A stretch of 64,000 nt of DNA, from positions 434,001 to 498,000 of the forward strand of contig NZ_JAXMOH010000002.1 in the NCBI RefSeq assembly GCF_034670005.1, written 5' to 3'. Shown here piece after piece: positions 1 to 7,784 of the stretch. This DNA comes from Thalassobius sp034670005. GTDB taxonomy: Bacteria; Pseudomonadota; Alphaproteobacteria; Rhodobacterales; Rhodobacteraceae. The notes beneath the pieces are model-generated. The model was not told the DNA's origin. It searched no databases and worked only from the letters and a program-made list of their open reading frames with translations. Numbering within the stretch: the first letter of the stretch is position 1; each line of letters begins with the position of its first letter. The translations under genes were made by a program, and so were the position numbers.

Positions 1-261
1 CGGCGTGTCTTCGGGCTCCATGATGATCCAACCCATCTGGGCCGCGGGATGGACCGGCGGGACCAGCAGGTTCACGTGGCGAAACACGCCGCCGCGCGGT
101 TCGTTGAGCATGAAATTGCGCAGGGTCTGATCCTTGGCAATCCAGCTGCGTTGGTCCCACAAGGTCTTGCCCGGTGGTGGGGCCACGCCGCCCACGATAA
201 CATCGCCGACCTCGCCTTCGGCATGGCAGGATACGACGTGAATGGTTTTGCGGCTGCGCAA
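1..261 (-). CDS. Proline racemase family protein, N-terminal part (cut by window edge)
   Basis: The minus strand reads open from 261 to the window edge and gives about 87 residues beginning LRSRKTIHVVSCHAEGE. The CHAEGE, LNEPRGGVFRHVN and IMEPEDTP blocks resemble the N-terminal domain of the proline racemase / hydroxyproline epimerase / trans-3-hydroxy-L-proline dehydratase family. There is no ATG in frame near the start. A TTG at 261-259, one base after the stop of the upstream demethylase gene, fits translational coupling. The catalytic cysteine or serine/threonine regions lie outside the window, so racemase, epimerase and dehydratase cannot be separated. Pairing with an N-methylproline demethylase suggests proline or betaine catabolism (inference). 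Confidence 0.8.
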   Translation of the reverse strand, partial: MRSRKTIHVVSCHAEGEVGDVIVGGVAPPPGKTLWDQRSWIAKDQTLRNFMLNEPRGGVFRHVNLLVPPVHPAAQMGWIIMEPEDTP

Positions 262-262
262 C

Positions 263-2308
263 TCAGATGTCCTTGACCAGACGCAAGGCGTCATAGATCG
301 CCGCATGGGTATTGCGGGCCGACACCGCATCGCCAATGCGAAACAGCTGGAACGTGGCGTTTTCATTGCGGTTGACGGTTTGCGGCGTGCCGGAAATCAG
401 CGCGTTATAATCCACCTCGCCCAGATTGGATGAGTGCGGCTTGAGGTCGAAATATAAATCGTCCAGCGGCAGGGTGCCGTAGTTCACAACGACCTGTTCC
501 ACCTCGACGTCATGGCTATGATCGCTGTAATCCGTGCCGATCTTGGCGGTCAGATTATTGCCGTTGCGCGCGACCCCCAACAAGCGGCGGGTGACGGTAA
601 AGGTGACGTCCTTGTCCTGAAGCGCGCGCATATAGGGCACCAGGTTCATCGCCATCACATCCGGCGAAAAAGTACGGTCCGGCGTCATGATTTCGACCGA
701 GGCCCCCGCATTTGCCGCAATCTCGGCAGCCTGCAAGGCAGGATGGTCACCGCTTTCATCGTAGATCAGCACCTTGCCCGCAGGCTTCACATCGCCCGAA
801 ATGATGTCCCAGGATGTCACGACATGCGCCTGTTCGCCGTTCTGCTCAAACAATTCGGTGTTGGGAATCCCGCCGGTTGCAACGATCACCACGTCGGGAT
901 TCAGCGCGGTCACATCCCCCGCCTCGGCCCATGTGTTGAAATGGAAGCTCACATCACGCGCCGCGCATTGCGCCATGCGCCAGTCGATGATCCCGATCAT
1001 CTCTCGGCGGCGCGGGGATTGGGCGGTCAACCGCACCTGACCACCGGGGTCTGCGGCGGCCTCAAACACCGTCACGTCATGGCCGCGCTCGGCCGCAACA
1101 CGCGCAGCCTCAAGCCCCGCCGGGCCAGCGCCGACGATCACGATCTTCTTTCTCGTCGCAGCCAACGGGATATCATGCGGCATGGTCAGTTCGCGCCCGG
1201 TCGCGGCGTTGTGAATGCACAGGGCATCCCCCGCCTGATAGATACGGTCAAGACAGTAGGTCGCCCCGACACAGGGGCGGATGTCGTCTTCACGCCCTTC
1301 GATGATCTTGCGCACGATATGCGGGTCCGCCATATGCGCGCGGGTCATCCCGACCATATCGAGCAATCCCGCCTGAACCGCATGGCGCGCCGTGGCCACA
1401 TCGGGAATGCGCGCGGCGTGGAATGTCGGCACGCCCGTTGCCTTGCGCACTTCACCTGCAAAATCGAGATGTGGCGCAGATTTCATTCCCTGTATCGGGA
1501 TCACATCGGTCATCGCGGGATCGGTATGGATGCGCCCCTTGATGACGTTCAGGAAATCAATCTGCCCCGTCGCGGCCAGACGTTTGGAAATTTCCAGCCC
1601 TTCTTCAGGCGTGATCCCGCCCTTTTGCGCCTCGTCGGCGGTGTAGCGCAGCCCGACAATGAACTTTGGCCCGACACGCTTGCGGATCGCCTCGACCACA
1701 TCCATCGGAAACCGCATCCGGTTGTCGAGCGTATCTGCCCCGTATGGCCCCACCAGGTCGTTGGTCAGGGGCGACCAGAACTGATCCAGCAAGTGGCCGT
1801 AAACCTGCAACTCGATCCCGTCCATGCCGCCCGATTGCATCCGCTCGGCTGCGTCGGCAAAGTCGTTGATGATCCGGTCTATATCCCAGTCTTCGATCAG
1901 CTTGGGAAAGGCGTGATGCGCGGGTTCGCGGTGCTTGGAGGACGACACCGATGGCAACCAGTCCCCCTTGTTCCAGGTGGTGCGCCGCCCCAGATGGGTC
2001 AGCTGAATCATCACAGCGCAGCCATGTTCATGCACCGCATCGGTCAGGTTCTGGATCCACGGAACAACCTCGTCCTTATAGGCAAGGATGTTGTTGAACA
2101 CCGGCGGGCTGTCGCGGCTGACAGCCGCAGACCCCGCTGTCATCGCAAGGGCAACACCGGCCTTGGCGCGTTCGGCGTGATAGGCCGCGTAACGCTCTTT
2201 GGGCATCCCGTCTTGCGGATAGGCCGGCTCATGACTGGTTGTCATGATCCGATTGCGCAATGTCAGGTGTTTGAGTTGGAACGGTTGAAGCAGCGGGTCG
2301 GTGGACAT
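263..2308 (-). CDS. N-methylproline demethylase / DgcA-like FMN-FAD flavoprotein
   Basis: This 681-residue protein has an old-yellow-enzyme TIM barrel (about residues 5-340), a cysteine motif, and an FAD/NAD-binding half beginning KIVIVGAGPAGLEAA near residue 380. That is the layout of trimethylamine dehydrogenase and 2,4-dienoyl-CoA reductase. The sequence looks closest to N-methylproline demethylase (stachydrine catabolism) and the dimethylglycine demethylase subunit DgcA, which oxidatively remove an N-methyl group; this is recognition from memory. In the iron-sulfur motif, cysteines are at about 346, 352 and 364, but the second cysteine of C-x2-C-x2-C is Ala349. The ATG at 2308 is chosen because homologues start MSxDPLLQP and because a longer frame (to 2557) would run over the operator region and the tetR gene. 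It is followed at one base by the proline-racemase-family gene. Confidence 0.85.
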   Translation of the reverse strand: MSTDPLLQPFQLKHLTLRNRIMTTSHEPAYPQDGMPKERYAAYHAERAKAGVALAMTAGSAAVSRDSPPVFNNILAYKDEVVPWIQNLTDAVHEHGCAVMIQLTHLGRRTTWNKGDWLPSVSSSKHREPAHHAFPKLIEDWDIDRIINDFADAAERMQSGGMDGIELQVYGHLLDQFWSPLTNDLVGPYGADTLDNRMRFPMDVVEAIRKRVGPKFIVGLRYTADEAQKGGITPEEGLEISKRLAATGQIDFLNVIKGRIHTDPAMTDVIPIQGMKSAPHLDFAGEVRKATGVPTFHAARIPDVATARHAVQAGLLDMVGMTRAHMADPHIVRKIIEGREDDIRPCVGATYCLDRIYQAGDALCIHNAATGRELTMPHDIPLAATRKKIVIVGAGPAGLEAARVAAERGHDVTVFEAAADPGGQVRLTAQSPRRREMIGIIDWRMAQCAARDVSFHFNTWAEAGDVTALNPDVVIVATGGIPNTELFEQNGEQAHVVTSWDIISGDVKPAGKVLIYDESGDHPALQAAEIAANAGASVEIMTPDRTFSPDVMAMNLVPYMRALQDKDVTFTVTRRLLGVARNGNNLTAKIGTDYSDHSHDVEVEQVVVNYGTLPLDDLYFDLKPHSSNLGEVDYNALISGTPQTVNRNENATFQLFRIGDAVSARNTHAAIYDALRLVKDI

Positions 2309-2337
2309 GCGGGGATCCTTTTCGAGTCGAATCTTTC

Positions 2338-2386
2338 CTGACACAGGTGTCAACTGGATGCTTTCCCCAATTGACACACCTGTCAA
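2338..2386. promoter_or_regulatory. Two operator-like inverted repeats between demethylase and tetR genes
   Basis: Two related inverted repeats lie in the 96-base divergent region. The first has arms TGACAC and GTGTCA (2339-2352, two-base centre). The second has arms TTGACA and TGTCAA (2371-2386, four-base centre). Reverse-complementing the second aligns it with the first over most positions. TTGACA at 2371-2376 could also be the -35 box of the tetR promoter, with TAGAAA at 2393-2398 as a -10 (16-base spacer). The natural candidate ligand is the adjacent TetR protein. Confidence 0.6.
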
Positions 2387-2404
2387 GTTCTTTAGAAACG
2401 TGGC

Positions 2405-3019
2405 ATGACAGATGCTCCGCTCCCTCGCCGCCGCGCCAGCCGGCAAGTCTGGCTGGACGCGGCCTATGATCTGTTCGTCGCCGAAGGCATCGAGGCGGTC
2501 AAAATCATGCCGCTGGCCAAAAGGCTCAACCTGACGCGCACAGGGTTTTATTGGCATTTCAAAGACCTGTCAGAATTGCATGACGCAATCGTCGACATCT
2601 GGCTGACGCGGAATACCGGCATTGTGCTTGAACGTTGCGCCGCCCCGGCCCAAAGCCTGTGCGCCGGACTTCTCAACCTGATCGATTGCTGGATTGATGA
2701 CGACCTTTTCGATGCCCCGCTTGATCTTGCGATCCGCAATTGGGCCCGCAGTGATATCAGATTGCAGCTTCTGGTCGATCAGTCCGACCGGGATCGGCTG
2801 GCGGCGGTGAAGGGATTGTTCGAAAGGTTCGGAAAAACAGGCGATACCGCCCATTACCGTGCGCTGACAGTGATCTTGACCCAGACCGGCTATTATTCGA
2901 TGCGCGTGTCCGAGCCGCGCTTGCAACGGGCAATTGCCGGTTGCCATTATGCAGAGATATTTGCAGGCGAAGCGCCAACTCGGGCTGAAACCGAAGCGTT
3001 TCTCAGTCGTCACCGCTGA
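2405..3019 (+). CDS. TetR family transcriptional regulator
   Basis: A 204-residue protein with an N-terminal TetR helix-turn-helix at about residues 10-58 (QVWLDAAYDLFVAEGIEAVK followed by LTRTGFYWHFKD) and a variable ligand-binding C-terminus. It is divergent from the demethylase gene with 96 bases between the starts, and two inverted repeats sit in that gap, so it probably represses its own gene and the demethylase/racemase-family operon (inference). No convincing Shine-Dalgarno site precedes the ATG. If the TTGACA/TAGAAA pair is the promoter, transcription would start at or very near the ATG, giving a nearly leaderless message. Its inducer is unknown. Confidence 0.88.
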   Translation: MTDAPLPRRRASRQVWLDAAYDLFVAEGIEAVKIMPLAKRLNLTRTGFYWHFKDLSELHDAIVDIWLTRNTGIVLERCAAPAQSLCAGLLNLIDCWIDDDLFDAPLDLAIRNWARSDIRLQLLVDQSDRDRLAAVKGLFERFGKTGDTAHYRALTVILTQTGYYSMRVSEPRLQRAIAGCHYAEIFAGEAPTRAETEAFLSRHR

Positions 3020-3100
3020 ACCCGCCGCGATCTCACACGCATGAATCGAAGCCCCGGAATCATCGGCACAGCCGGGATCGGTTTTCCTTTTGTGCTTATT

Positions 3101-3141
3101 TTGTATTCAAAGACATCATTTTCAATTCATTTTGTATACAA
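3101..3141. promoter_or_regulatory. Pair of GntR-type operator sites upstream of the first TRAP operon
   Basis: TTGTATACAA, a perfect 10-base palindrome, lies at 3132-3141. A near copy, TTGTATTCAA, lies at 3101-3110. Their starts are 31 bases apart, about three helical turns, so two dimers could bind the same face. Sites of this type are known for FCD-subfamily GntR repressors, and such a gene lies at the far end of this locus (8618-9274). They are about 105-145 bases before the dctP start. The region is AT-rich compared with its surroundings, as expected of a promoter. Confidence 0.6.
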
Positions 3142-3244
3142 TATAGAGACCCTACACCCCCGTGAAGCACGATAATCATGGGGCATTCAGGCCGCGATCT
3201 GCGTTTGTGTCATCAACTGACACTCCATGATGAAAGGACTACCA

Positions 3245-4324
3245 ATGGACAGACGCAAGTTCCTCGCAGCCTCAGCAACTTTCGGTGCCGCCCCGCTCGC
3301 CGCGCCGTCGATTGCCCATGCACAAACCACCTTCAACTGGAAAATGACCAACGCCTACGGTCCCGGTTCGCCCTTTTACGTAGAAGGCCCCGGCAGCCCG
3401 ACCGATTTCTGCAAAAAGGTCGAGGCGATGTCCGATGGCCGCCTCAAGATTCAGCATTTCGCCGCCGGTGAATTGATCCCCGCGCTCGAAGGCTTCGACG
3501 CCGTGCGCTCCGGTGCGGTCGAAATGAACGCAGGGAACGCCTATTTCTGGGCCGGAAAAATTCCCGCCGCGCAATATTTCACCACCGTGCCTTTCGGCCT
3601 GAACTTCCAGGGCATGAACGCGTGGCTCTATCACGGGGGCGGGATGGCGCTTTGGGACGAACTGTATGCTCCGCTCGGGCTCAAGGCCCTGCCGATGGGC
3701 AATACCGGCGTGCAAATGACCGGCTGGTTCCGCAAACCGATCGAAAGCGTTGCCGATTTCAAAGACCTTAAAATGCGTATTCCGGGTCTTGCGGGCAAGG
3801 TCTACGCCGCGTTGGGCGTCGATGTTAAACTGCTGCCCGGCGGCGAAATCTTCCCGGCGCTGGAACGCGGCGTGATCGACGCGGCCGAATTCGTCGGCCC
3901 CTATCAGGACCGTCGTCTGGGTCTCCAGAATGCCGCGAAATATTACTACACGACGGGTTGGCACGAGCCGTCCAACGTCACCGAACTGCTGATGAACGAA
4001 GCCGCATGGTCCAGCCTGCCTGCCGATCTTCAGGCCATCGTTCAGACCGCGGCCATGGCCTGCAACCTCGAAAGCCACACCTGGTGCGAAGCCAACAACG
4101 CCGCCGCCCTGCGCGATCTGATCGAAAACGAAGGCGTGATCGCTCAGGTATTGCCCGATGATGTCGTGGCCGAGCTGAAAACCGTGAACGATAAGGTGCT
4201 CGCGGAATTCGCGGCAAAAGACCCCGCCACTCAGAAAGTGCATGACGCATTCATGGCGTTCAAAGCCGAACACAATGAATGGGCGGCGATCTCGGAAAAG
4301 CCCTATCACAATCTGCCGGGCTGA
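3245..4324 (+). CDS. dctP: TRAP transporter substrate-binding protein (DctP family, TakP-like)
   Basis: A 359-residue periplasmic solute-binding protein. It starts MDRRKFLAASATFG with a twin-arginine-like signal peptide ending near AHA-Q (residue 27). The blocks LKMRIPGLAGKVY (containing the substrate carboxylate-binding Arg of DctP proteins) and FPALERGVIDAAEFVGP are typical of DctP proteins related to the alpha-keto-acid binder TakP. An ATG 18 bases upstream is passed over because AAAGGA sits just before 3245 and the twin-Arg motif must be near the N-terminus. It opens an operon with dctQ, dctM, a hydrolase and an exporter. The ligand is probably an organic acid or carboxylated amide (inference). 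Confidence 0.93.
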   Translation: MDRRKFLAASATFGAAPLAAPSIAHAQTTFNWKMTNAYGPGSPFYVEGPGSPTDFCKKVEAMSDGRLKIQHFAAGELIPALEGFDAVRSGAVEMNAGNAYFWAGKIPAAQYFTTVPFGLNFQGMNAWLYHGGGMALWDELYAPLGLKALPMGNTGVQMTGWFRKPIESVADFKDLKMRIPGLAGKVYAALGVDVKLLPGGEIFPALERGVIDAAEFVGPYQDRRLGLQNAAKYYYTTGWHEPSNVTELLMNEAAWSSLPADLQAIVQTAAMACNLESHTWCEANNAAALRDLIENEGVIAQVLPDDVVAELKTVNDKVLAEFAAKDPATQKVHDAFMAFKAEHNEWAAISEKPYHNLPG

Positions 4325-4328
4325 TCGG

Positions 4329-4865
4329 ATGCTGATCCTGATCGAAAAACTGTCGAACGGTGCGTCAAGCACCGTTCGTATCATCGGCCAGATCGCGGCG
4401 TGGGTGGGGCTTGCCCTCGTCCTTCTCGTCGCGTTCAACGTGCTGTCGCGCTACCTGTTTTCATTTGGCACCGTCGCCCTGCAAGAAGCGGAATGGCACC
4501 TGATGGCCGTCGGGGCGCTGTTTGGCATGTCCTATGGTCTCAATCAGGGCGGCGAAGTCCGCGTCGACATTTTCTATGCGAACATGTCACCGCGATTGCA
4601 GGCCATAGTCGATCTGCTGGCCAATCTGCTGATGACCAGCGTGGCCCTGATCATCGCCTGGCTCAGCCTCGCCTATGTTCAAAGCAGCTTCGCAATCGGC
4701 GAAGGCTCCCCCGATCCCGGCGGCCTTGGCTATCGCTACCTGCTCAAAGGCACGATGCCCGTGGCCTTCGCCGTGCTCGCGCTTCAGTGCCTCGCCATGA
4801 CCGGTCACAGCCTGTTGTCGGTGTTGCGCCCGCAACGCCCAACGAAGAATGAGATAAACTCATAA
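4329..4865 (+). CDS. dctQ: TRAP transporter small permease (DctQ)
   Basis: A 178-residue inner-membrane protein with four hydrophobic segments in the DctQ pattern, starting MLILIEKLSNGASS. Key blocks are FNVLSRYLF and QEAEWHLMAVGALFGMSYGL, typical of the family. The start four bases after the dctP stop is chosen; the open frame runs further upstream only inside dctP. It ends in TAATG, so its last base is the first base of dctM. With DctM it forms the sodium-coupled membrane part of the transporter. Confidence 0.92.
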   Translation: MLILIEKLSNGASSTVRIIGQIAAWVGLALVLLVAFNVLSRYLFSFGTVALQEAEWHLMAVGALFGMSYGLNQGGEVRVDIFYANMSPRLQAIVDLLANLLMTSVALIIAWLSLAYVQSSFAIGEGSPDPGGLGYRYLLKGTMPVAFAVLALQCLAMTGHSLLSVLRPQRPTKNEINS

Positions 4866-6190
4866 TGCCTATTAACGAAATCCTTGCCCTTTGCATGATC
4901 GGGGCGTTCTTCCTCATGCTTCTGGGCGGAATACCCGTGGCGGCCTGCCTCGGGATCACCGGCCTTGTTTTTGGCTATGCTGGCTTTGGGCCGTTCCTCT
5001 TTTCCCTGCTTCCGGCGCGGATTTTCGGGGTCATCACCAATTACACGCTGCTGGCCCTTCCCCTGTTCATCTTCATGGGGATCATGCTTGAGAAATCAAA
5101 AATAGCCGAAGAATTACTAGACGTCATAGGGCTTGCCATGGGCGGGCTGCGTGGCGGCATGGCGCTGGCGATCATCCTCGTGGGGGTGCTGATGGGCGCG
5201 GCCTCGGGCGTGGTCGGCGCCACGGTCGTCACGATGGGGTTGATCGCGCTCGGGCCGATCCTGCGCCGTGGCTATGACACCGGCGTCGCCGCCGGCGTGA
5301 TCTGCGCGTCAGGCACGCTTGGTCAGATCATCCCGCCCAGCCTCGTGCTTATCCTGCTGGCCGACATCATGGGCGAATCCGTCGGTACACTCTTTGCCGC
5401 CGCCCTGTTCCCGGGGCTGCTTCTGGCCGGGCTGTTCGTCGCTTACGTGCTGCTGCTTGGGGTTTTCAAACCGGCAATGGTGCCCGCCATCGACGCCGAA
5501 GAACGGTCGCAATATACCCGTGCGATGCTCGCCAGGAAGATCGTCAAGGTCGTGCTGCCGCCAATCGCGCTGATCGCGGCGGTGCTCGGCTCGATCATCG
5601 GCGGCATAGCCGCCCCCACCGAAGCCGCCTCGATGGGGGCCTTGGGCAGTATCCTTCTTGCGGCCATGTCCGGCAAACTGAGCTTTCCGGTGCTCAAGGA
5701 TGCGGTGCGCGCGGCCTTTGTGACCAGCGCGATGGTGTTTCTGATCCTCATCTTCTCGCAACCTTTCGGGCTCGCCTTCCGTGGCCTTGGGGGTGAAAAA
5801 CTGGTGCAGGACGCTTTCGCGCTCGTTCCGGGCGGGCTGAACGGGCAGATTTTCTTCCTGATGCTGCTGCTGTTCGTGCTGGGGTTCTTCCTCGAATGGA
5901 TCGAAATCTCCTATATCGCTTTGCCGCTGTTCCTGCCGATCTTCATGAGCGCCGGTGTCGATATGGCATGGATCGCCATTCTGGTGGCGGTGAACCTGCA
6001 AACCTCGTTCCTGACGCCGCCTTTCGGCTGGGCGCTGTTCTTTCTCAAGGGGGTTGCGCCGCCATCGGTCAAGACCTCACAAATCTACAAGGGGGTTCTG
6101 CCCTTCATCGGCCTGCAACTCGTGGGTCTGCTCATGGTGTTTTTATTTCCGGGACTGGCCACATGGCTTCCCGAAGCGATCGGATGGTGA
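4865..6190 (+). CDS. dctM: TRAP transporter large permease (DctM)
   Basis: A 441-residue, highly hydrophobic DctM protein of normal family length, with the conserved blocks GIMLEKSKIAEELLD, GVVGATVVTMGLIALGP, SGTLGQIIPPSLVLILLAD and VNLQTSFLTPPFGWALFFLKG. It is the transport subunit of the TRAP system and overlaps dctQ by one base. The hydrolase gene starts three bases after its stop, so uptake and hydrolysis are probably co-expressed. It also serves as an internal reference for the enlarged DctM at 54012-56366. Confidence 0.94.
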   Translation: MPINEILALCMIGAFFLMLLGGIPVAACLGITGLVFGYAGFGPFLFSLLPARIFGVITNYTLLALPLFIFMGIMLEKSKIAEELLDVIGLAMGGLRGGMALAIILVGVLMGAASGVVGATVVTMGLIALGPILRRGYDTGVAAGVICASGTLGQIIPPSLVLILLADIMGESVGTLFAAALFPGLLLAGLFVAYVLLLGVFKPAMVPAIDAEERSQYTRAMLARKIVKVVLPPIALIAAVLGSIIGGIAAPTEAASMGALGSILLAAMSGKLSFPVLKDAVRAAFVTSAMVFLILIFSQPFGLAFRGLGGEKLVQDAFALVPGGLNGQIFFLMLLLFVLGFFLEWIEISYIALPLFLPIFMSAGVDMAWIAILVAVNLQTSFLTPPFGWALFFLKGVAPPSVKTSQIYKGVLPFIGLQLVGLLMVFLFPGLATWLPEAIGW

Positions 6191-6193
6191 GAC

Positions 6194-7780
6194 ATGCTTC
6201 ATTCTGCACTCGGGTATAAAGGGGCGGTCTCTGCCCCGCATCGCGCGGCCGCATTGGCCGGGCGCGACATTCTGGAATCGGGCGGCACCGCCATCGAAGC
6301 GATGGTCGCCGCCGCCGCCGCTATCGCGGTCACCTATCCGCATATGAACGGTATCGGCGGCGATGGGTTCTGGGTGATCCACCGCCCCGGCCAAGCCCCC
6401 GTCGGCATCTCCGCCTGCGGTCAGGCAGCCGCCCTGGCCACGCCGGAATGGTATGCCGAACGCGGCCATGCCACGGCGCTGCCGACACGTGGCGGGCTGG
6501 CCGCCCTGACGGTGCCGGGCACGATCGGCGGCTGGGACAAAGCCCTGTCGCTGGTGCCTGAAACCCGCAGGCTGCCGCTGTCGAAACTCCTCGGCGCCGC
6601 CATTGATTATGCCGAAAACGGCATCGCCGTGACCGGAAACCAATCCCGCACCACCGCGGAAAAACTCGATGGGTTGCGCGACGTGCCGGGCTTTGCCGAA
6701 ATGTTCCTGACACAGGGCAAGGTACCGTCAGAAGGGCACCTTTTGCGTCAAACCGCGCTGGCCGACACCCTGCGCGCGCTGGCCGAAAACGGCTTGGGCA
6801 GCTTCTATTCCGGCCCGCTCGCCGACATCCATGCGCGCTTTGCCGAAGACGCCGGAAGCCCGCTGCGGCGCTCAGATTTCGAAGCCTGCGAGGCCGAAAT
6901 CGTCACCCCGCTGGAAATGCAGACCTCGCACGGTAGGCTCTACAACATGATCGCCCCGACACAGGGGGTTTCGTCTTTGATGATCCTCGGCCTGTTCGAC
7001 CGGCTTGGCGTCACCAAGGGCGAAAGCTTCGATCATGTTCATGGGCTCGTGGAAGCAACCAAACAGGCCTTCATTCAACGCAACGCCGAACTTGGCGATC
7101 CGCGCACGATGGACACCCCCGCGCAAAACTGGCTCGAAGACGCGCATCTTGATGCAATGGCTGCGAAAATCGACCGCGAAACGGCGCTGGACTGGCCCTA
7201 TGAACCAAAACAGGGCGACACGATCTGGATGGGGGCCGCAGATGCCGAAGGCACCGTCGTCAGCTTCATTCAAAGCGTCTATTGGGAATTCGGCTCCGGC
7301 CTGACCTGCCCGGACACCGGGGTCTATTTCCAGAACCGCGGCGCGGGGTTCTCGCTAACGCCCGGCCCGAACCAGCTCGCCCCGGGGAAACGTCCTTTCC
7401 ATACGCTGAACCCGGCATTGGCCGTGCTCTCGGATGGCCGCGTTCTTGCCTATGGCACCATGGGCGGCGAAGGCCAGCCGCAAACCCAATCCGCCGTCTT
7501 CAGCCGCTACGTGCAGTTCGGAATGGATCTGCAACAGGCCGTCACCGCGCCGCGCTGGTTGCTGGGCCGGACATGGGGCGACGAGGCGACCTCGCTGAAA
7601 CTCGAAGACCGCTTCGATCCCGCGCTCATCGCCGCGCTCAGGGCAGCGGGTCACGATGTGGAACTCATTCCGCCGTTCTCCGATCTGGCAGGACATGCCG
7701 GTGCCGTGTTGCGCCACCCCAACGGGCTTCTGGAATCGGCCAGCGATCCGCGCGCCGACGGTGCGGCCCTCAGCTACTGA
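6194..7780 (+). CDS. Gamma-glutamyltransferase / HpxW-like N-terminal-nucleophile hydrolase
   Basis: A 528-residue protein of the gamma-glutamyltranspeptidase superfamily, which self-cleaves before a catalytic threonine. The candidate is Thr343 in GDTIWMG, followed by DAEGTVVSFIQS and FGSG, which line up with the start of the small subunit of the family. The Arg-containing FREMAP-like block that holds the gamma-glutamyl carboxylate in true GGT is replaced here by ISACGQAA, so ordinary glutathione hydrolysis is doubtful. The DTIWMG and YWEFGSG blocks look closer to oxamate amidohydrolase HpxW. No signal peptide is seen, so it probably acts in the cytoplasm on what the TRAP system imports (inference). 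Confidence 0.82.
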   Translation: MLHSALGYKGAVSAPHRAAALAGRDILESGGTAIEAMVAAAAAIAVTYPHMNGIGGDGFWVIHRPGQAPVGISACGQAAALATPEWYAERGHATALPTRGGLAALTVPGTIGGWDKALSLVPETRRLPLSKLLGAAIDYAENGIAVTGNQSRTTAEKLDGLRDVPGFAEMFLTQGKVPSEGHLLRQTALADTLRALAENGLGSFYSGPLADIHARFAEDAGSPLRRSDFEACEAEIVTPLEMQTSHGRLYNMIAPTQGVSSLMILGLFDRLGVTKGESFDHVHGLVEATKQAFIQRNAELGDPRTMDTPAQNWLEDAHLDAMAAKIDRETALDWPYEPKQGDTIWMGAADAEGTVVSFIQSVYWEFGSGLTCPDTGVYFQNRGAGFSLTPGPNQLAPGKRPFHTLNPALAVLSDGRVLAYGTMGGEGQPQTQSAVFSRYVQFGMDLQQAVTAPRWLLGRTWGDEATSLKLEDRFDPALIAALRAAGHDVELIPPFSDLAGHAGAVLRHPNGLLESASDPRADGAALSY

Positions 7781-7784
7781 AACG

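Noticed and set aside
512..2341. 609-codon open frame antisense to the demethylase gene
   Set aside because: It mirrors the codon pattern of a GC-rich gene, shows no domain, and the opposite strand has a clear flavoprotein.
2309..2557. 83-residue N-terminal extension of the demethylase
   Set aside because: It would cover the operator repeats and part of tetR, and homologues start at MSxDPLLQP.
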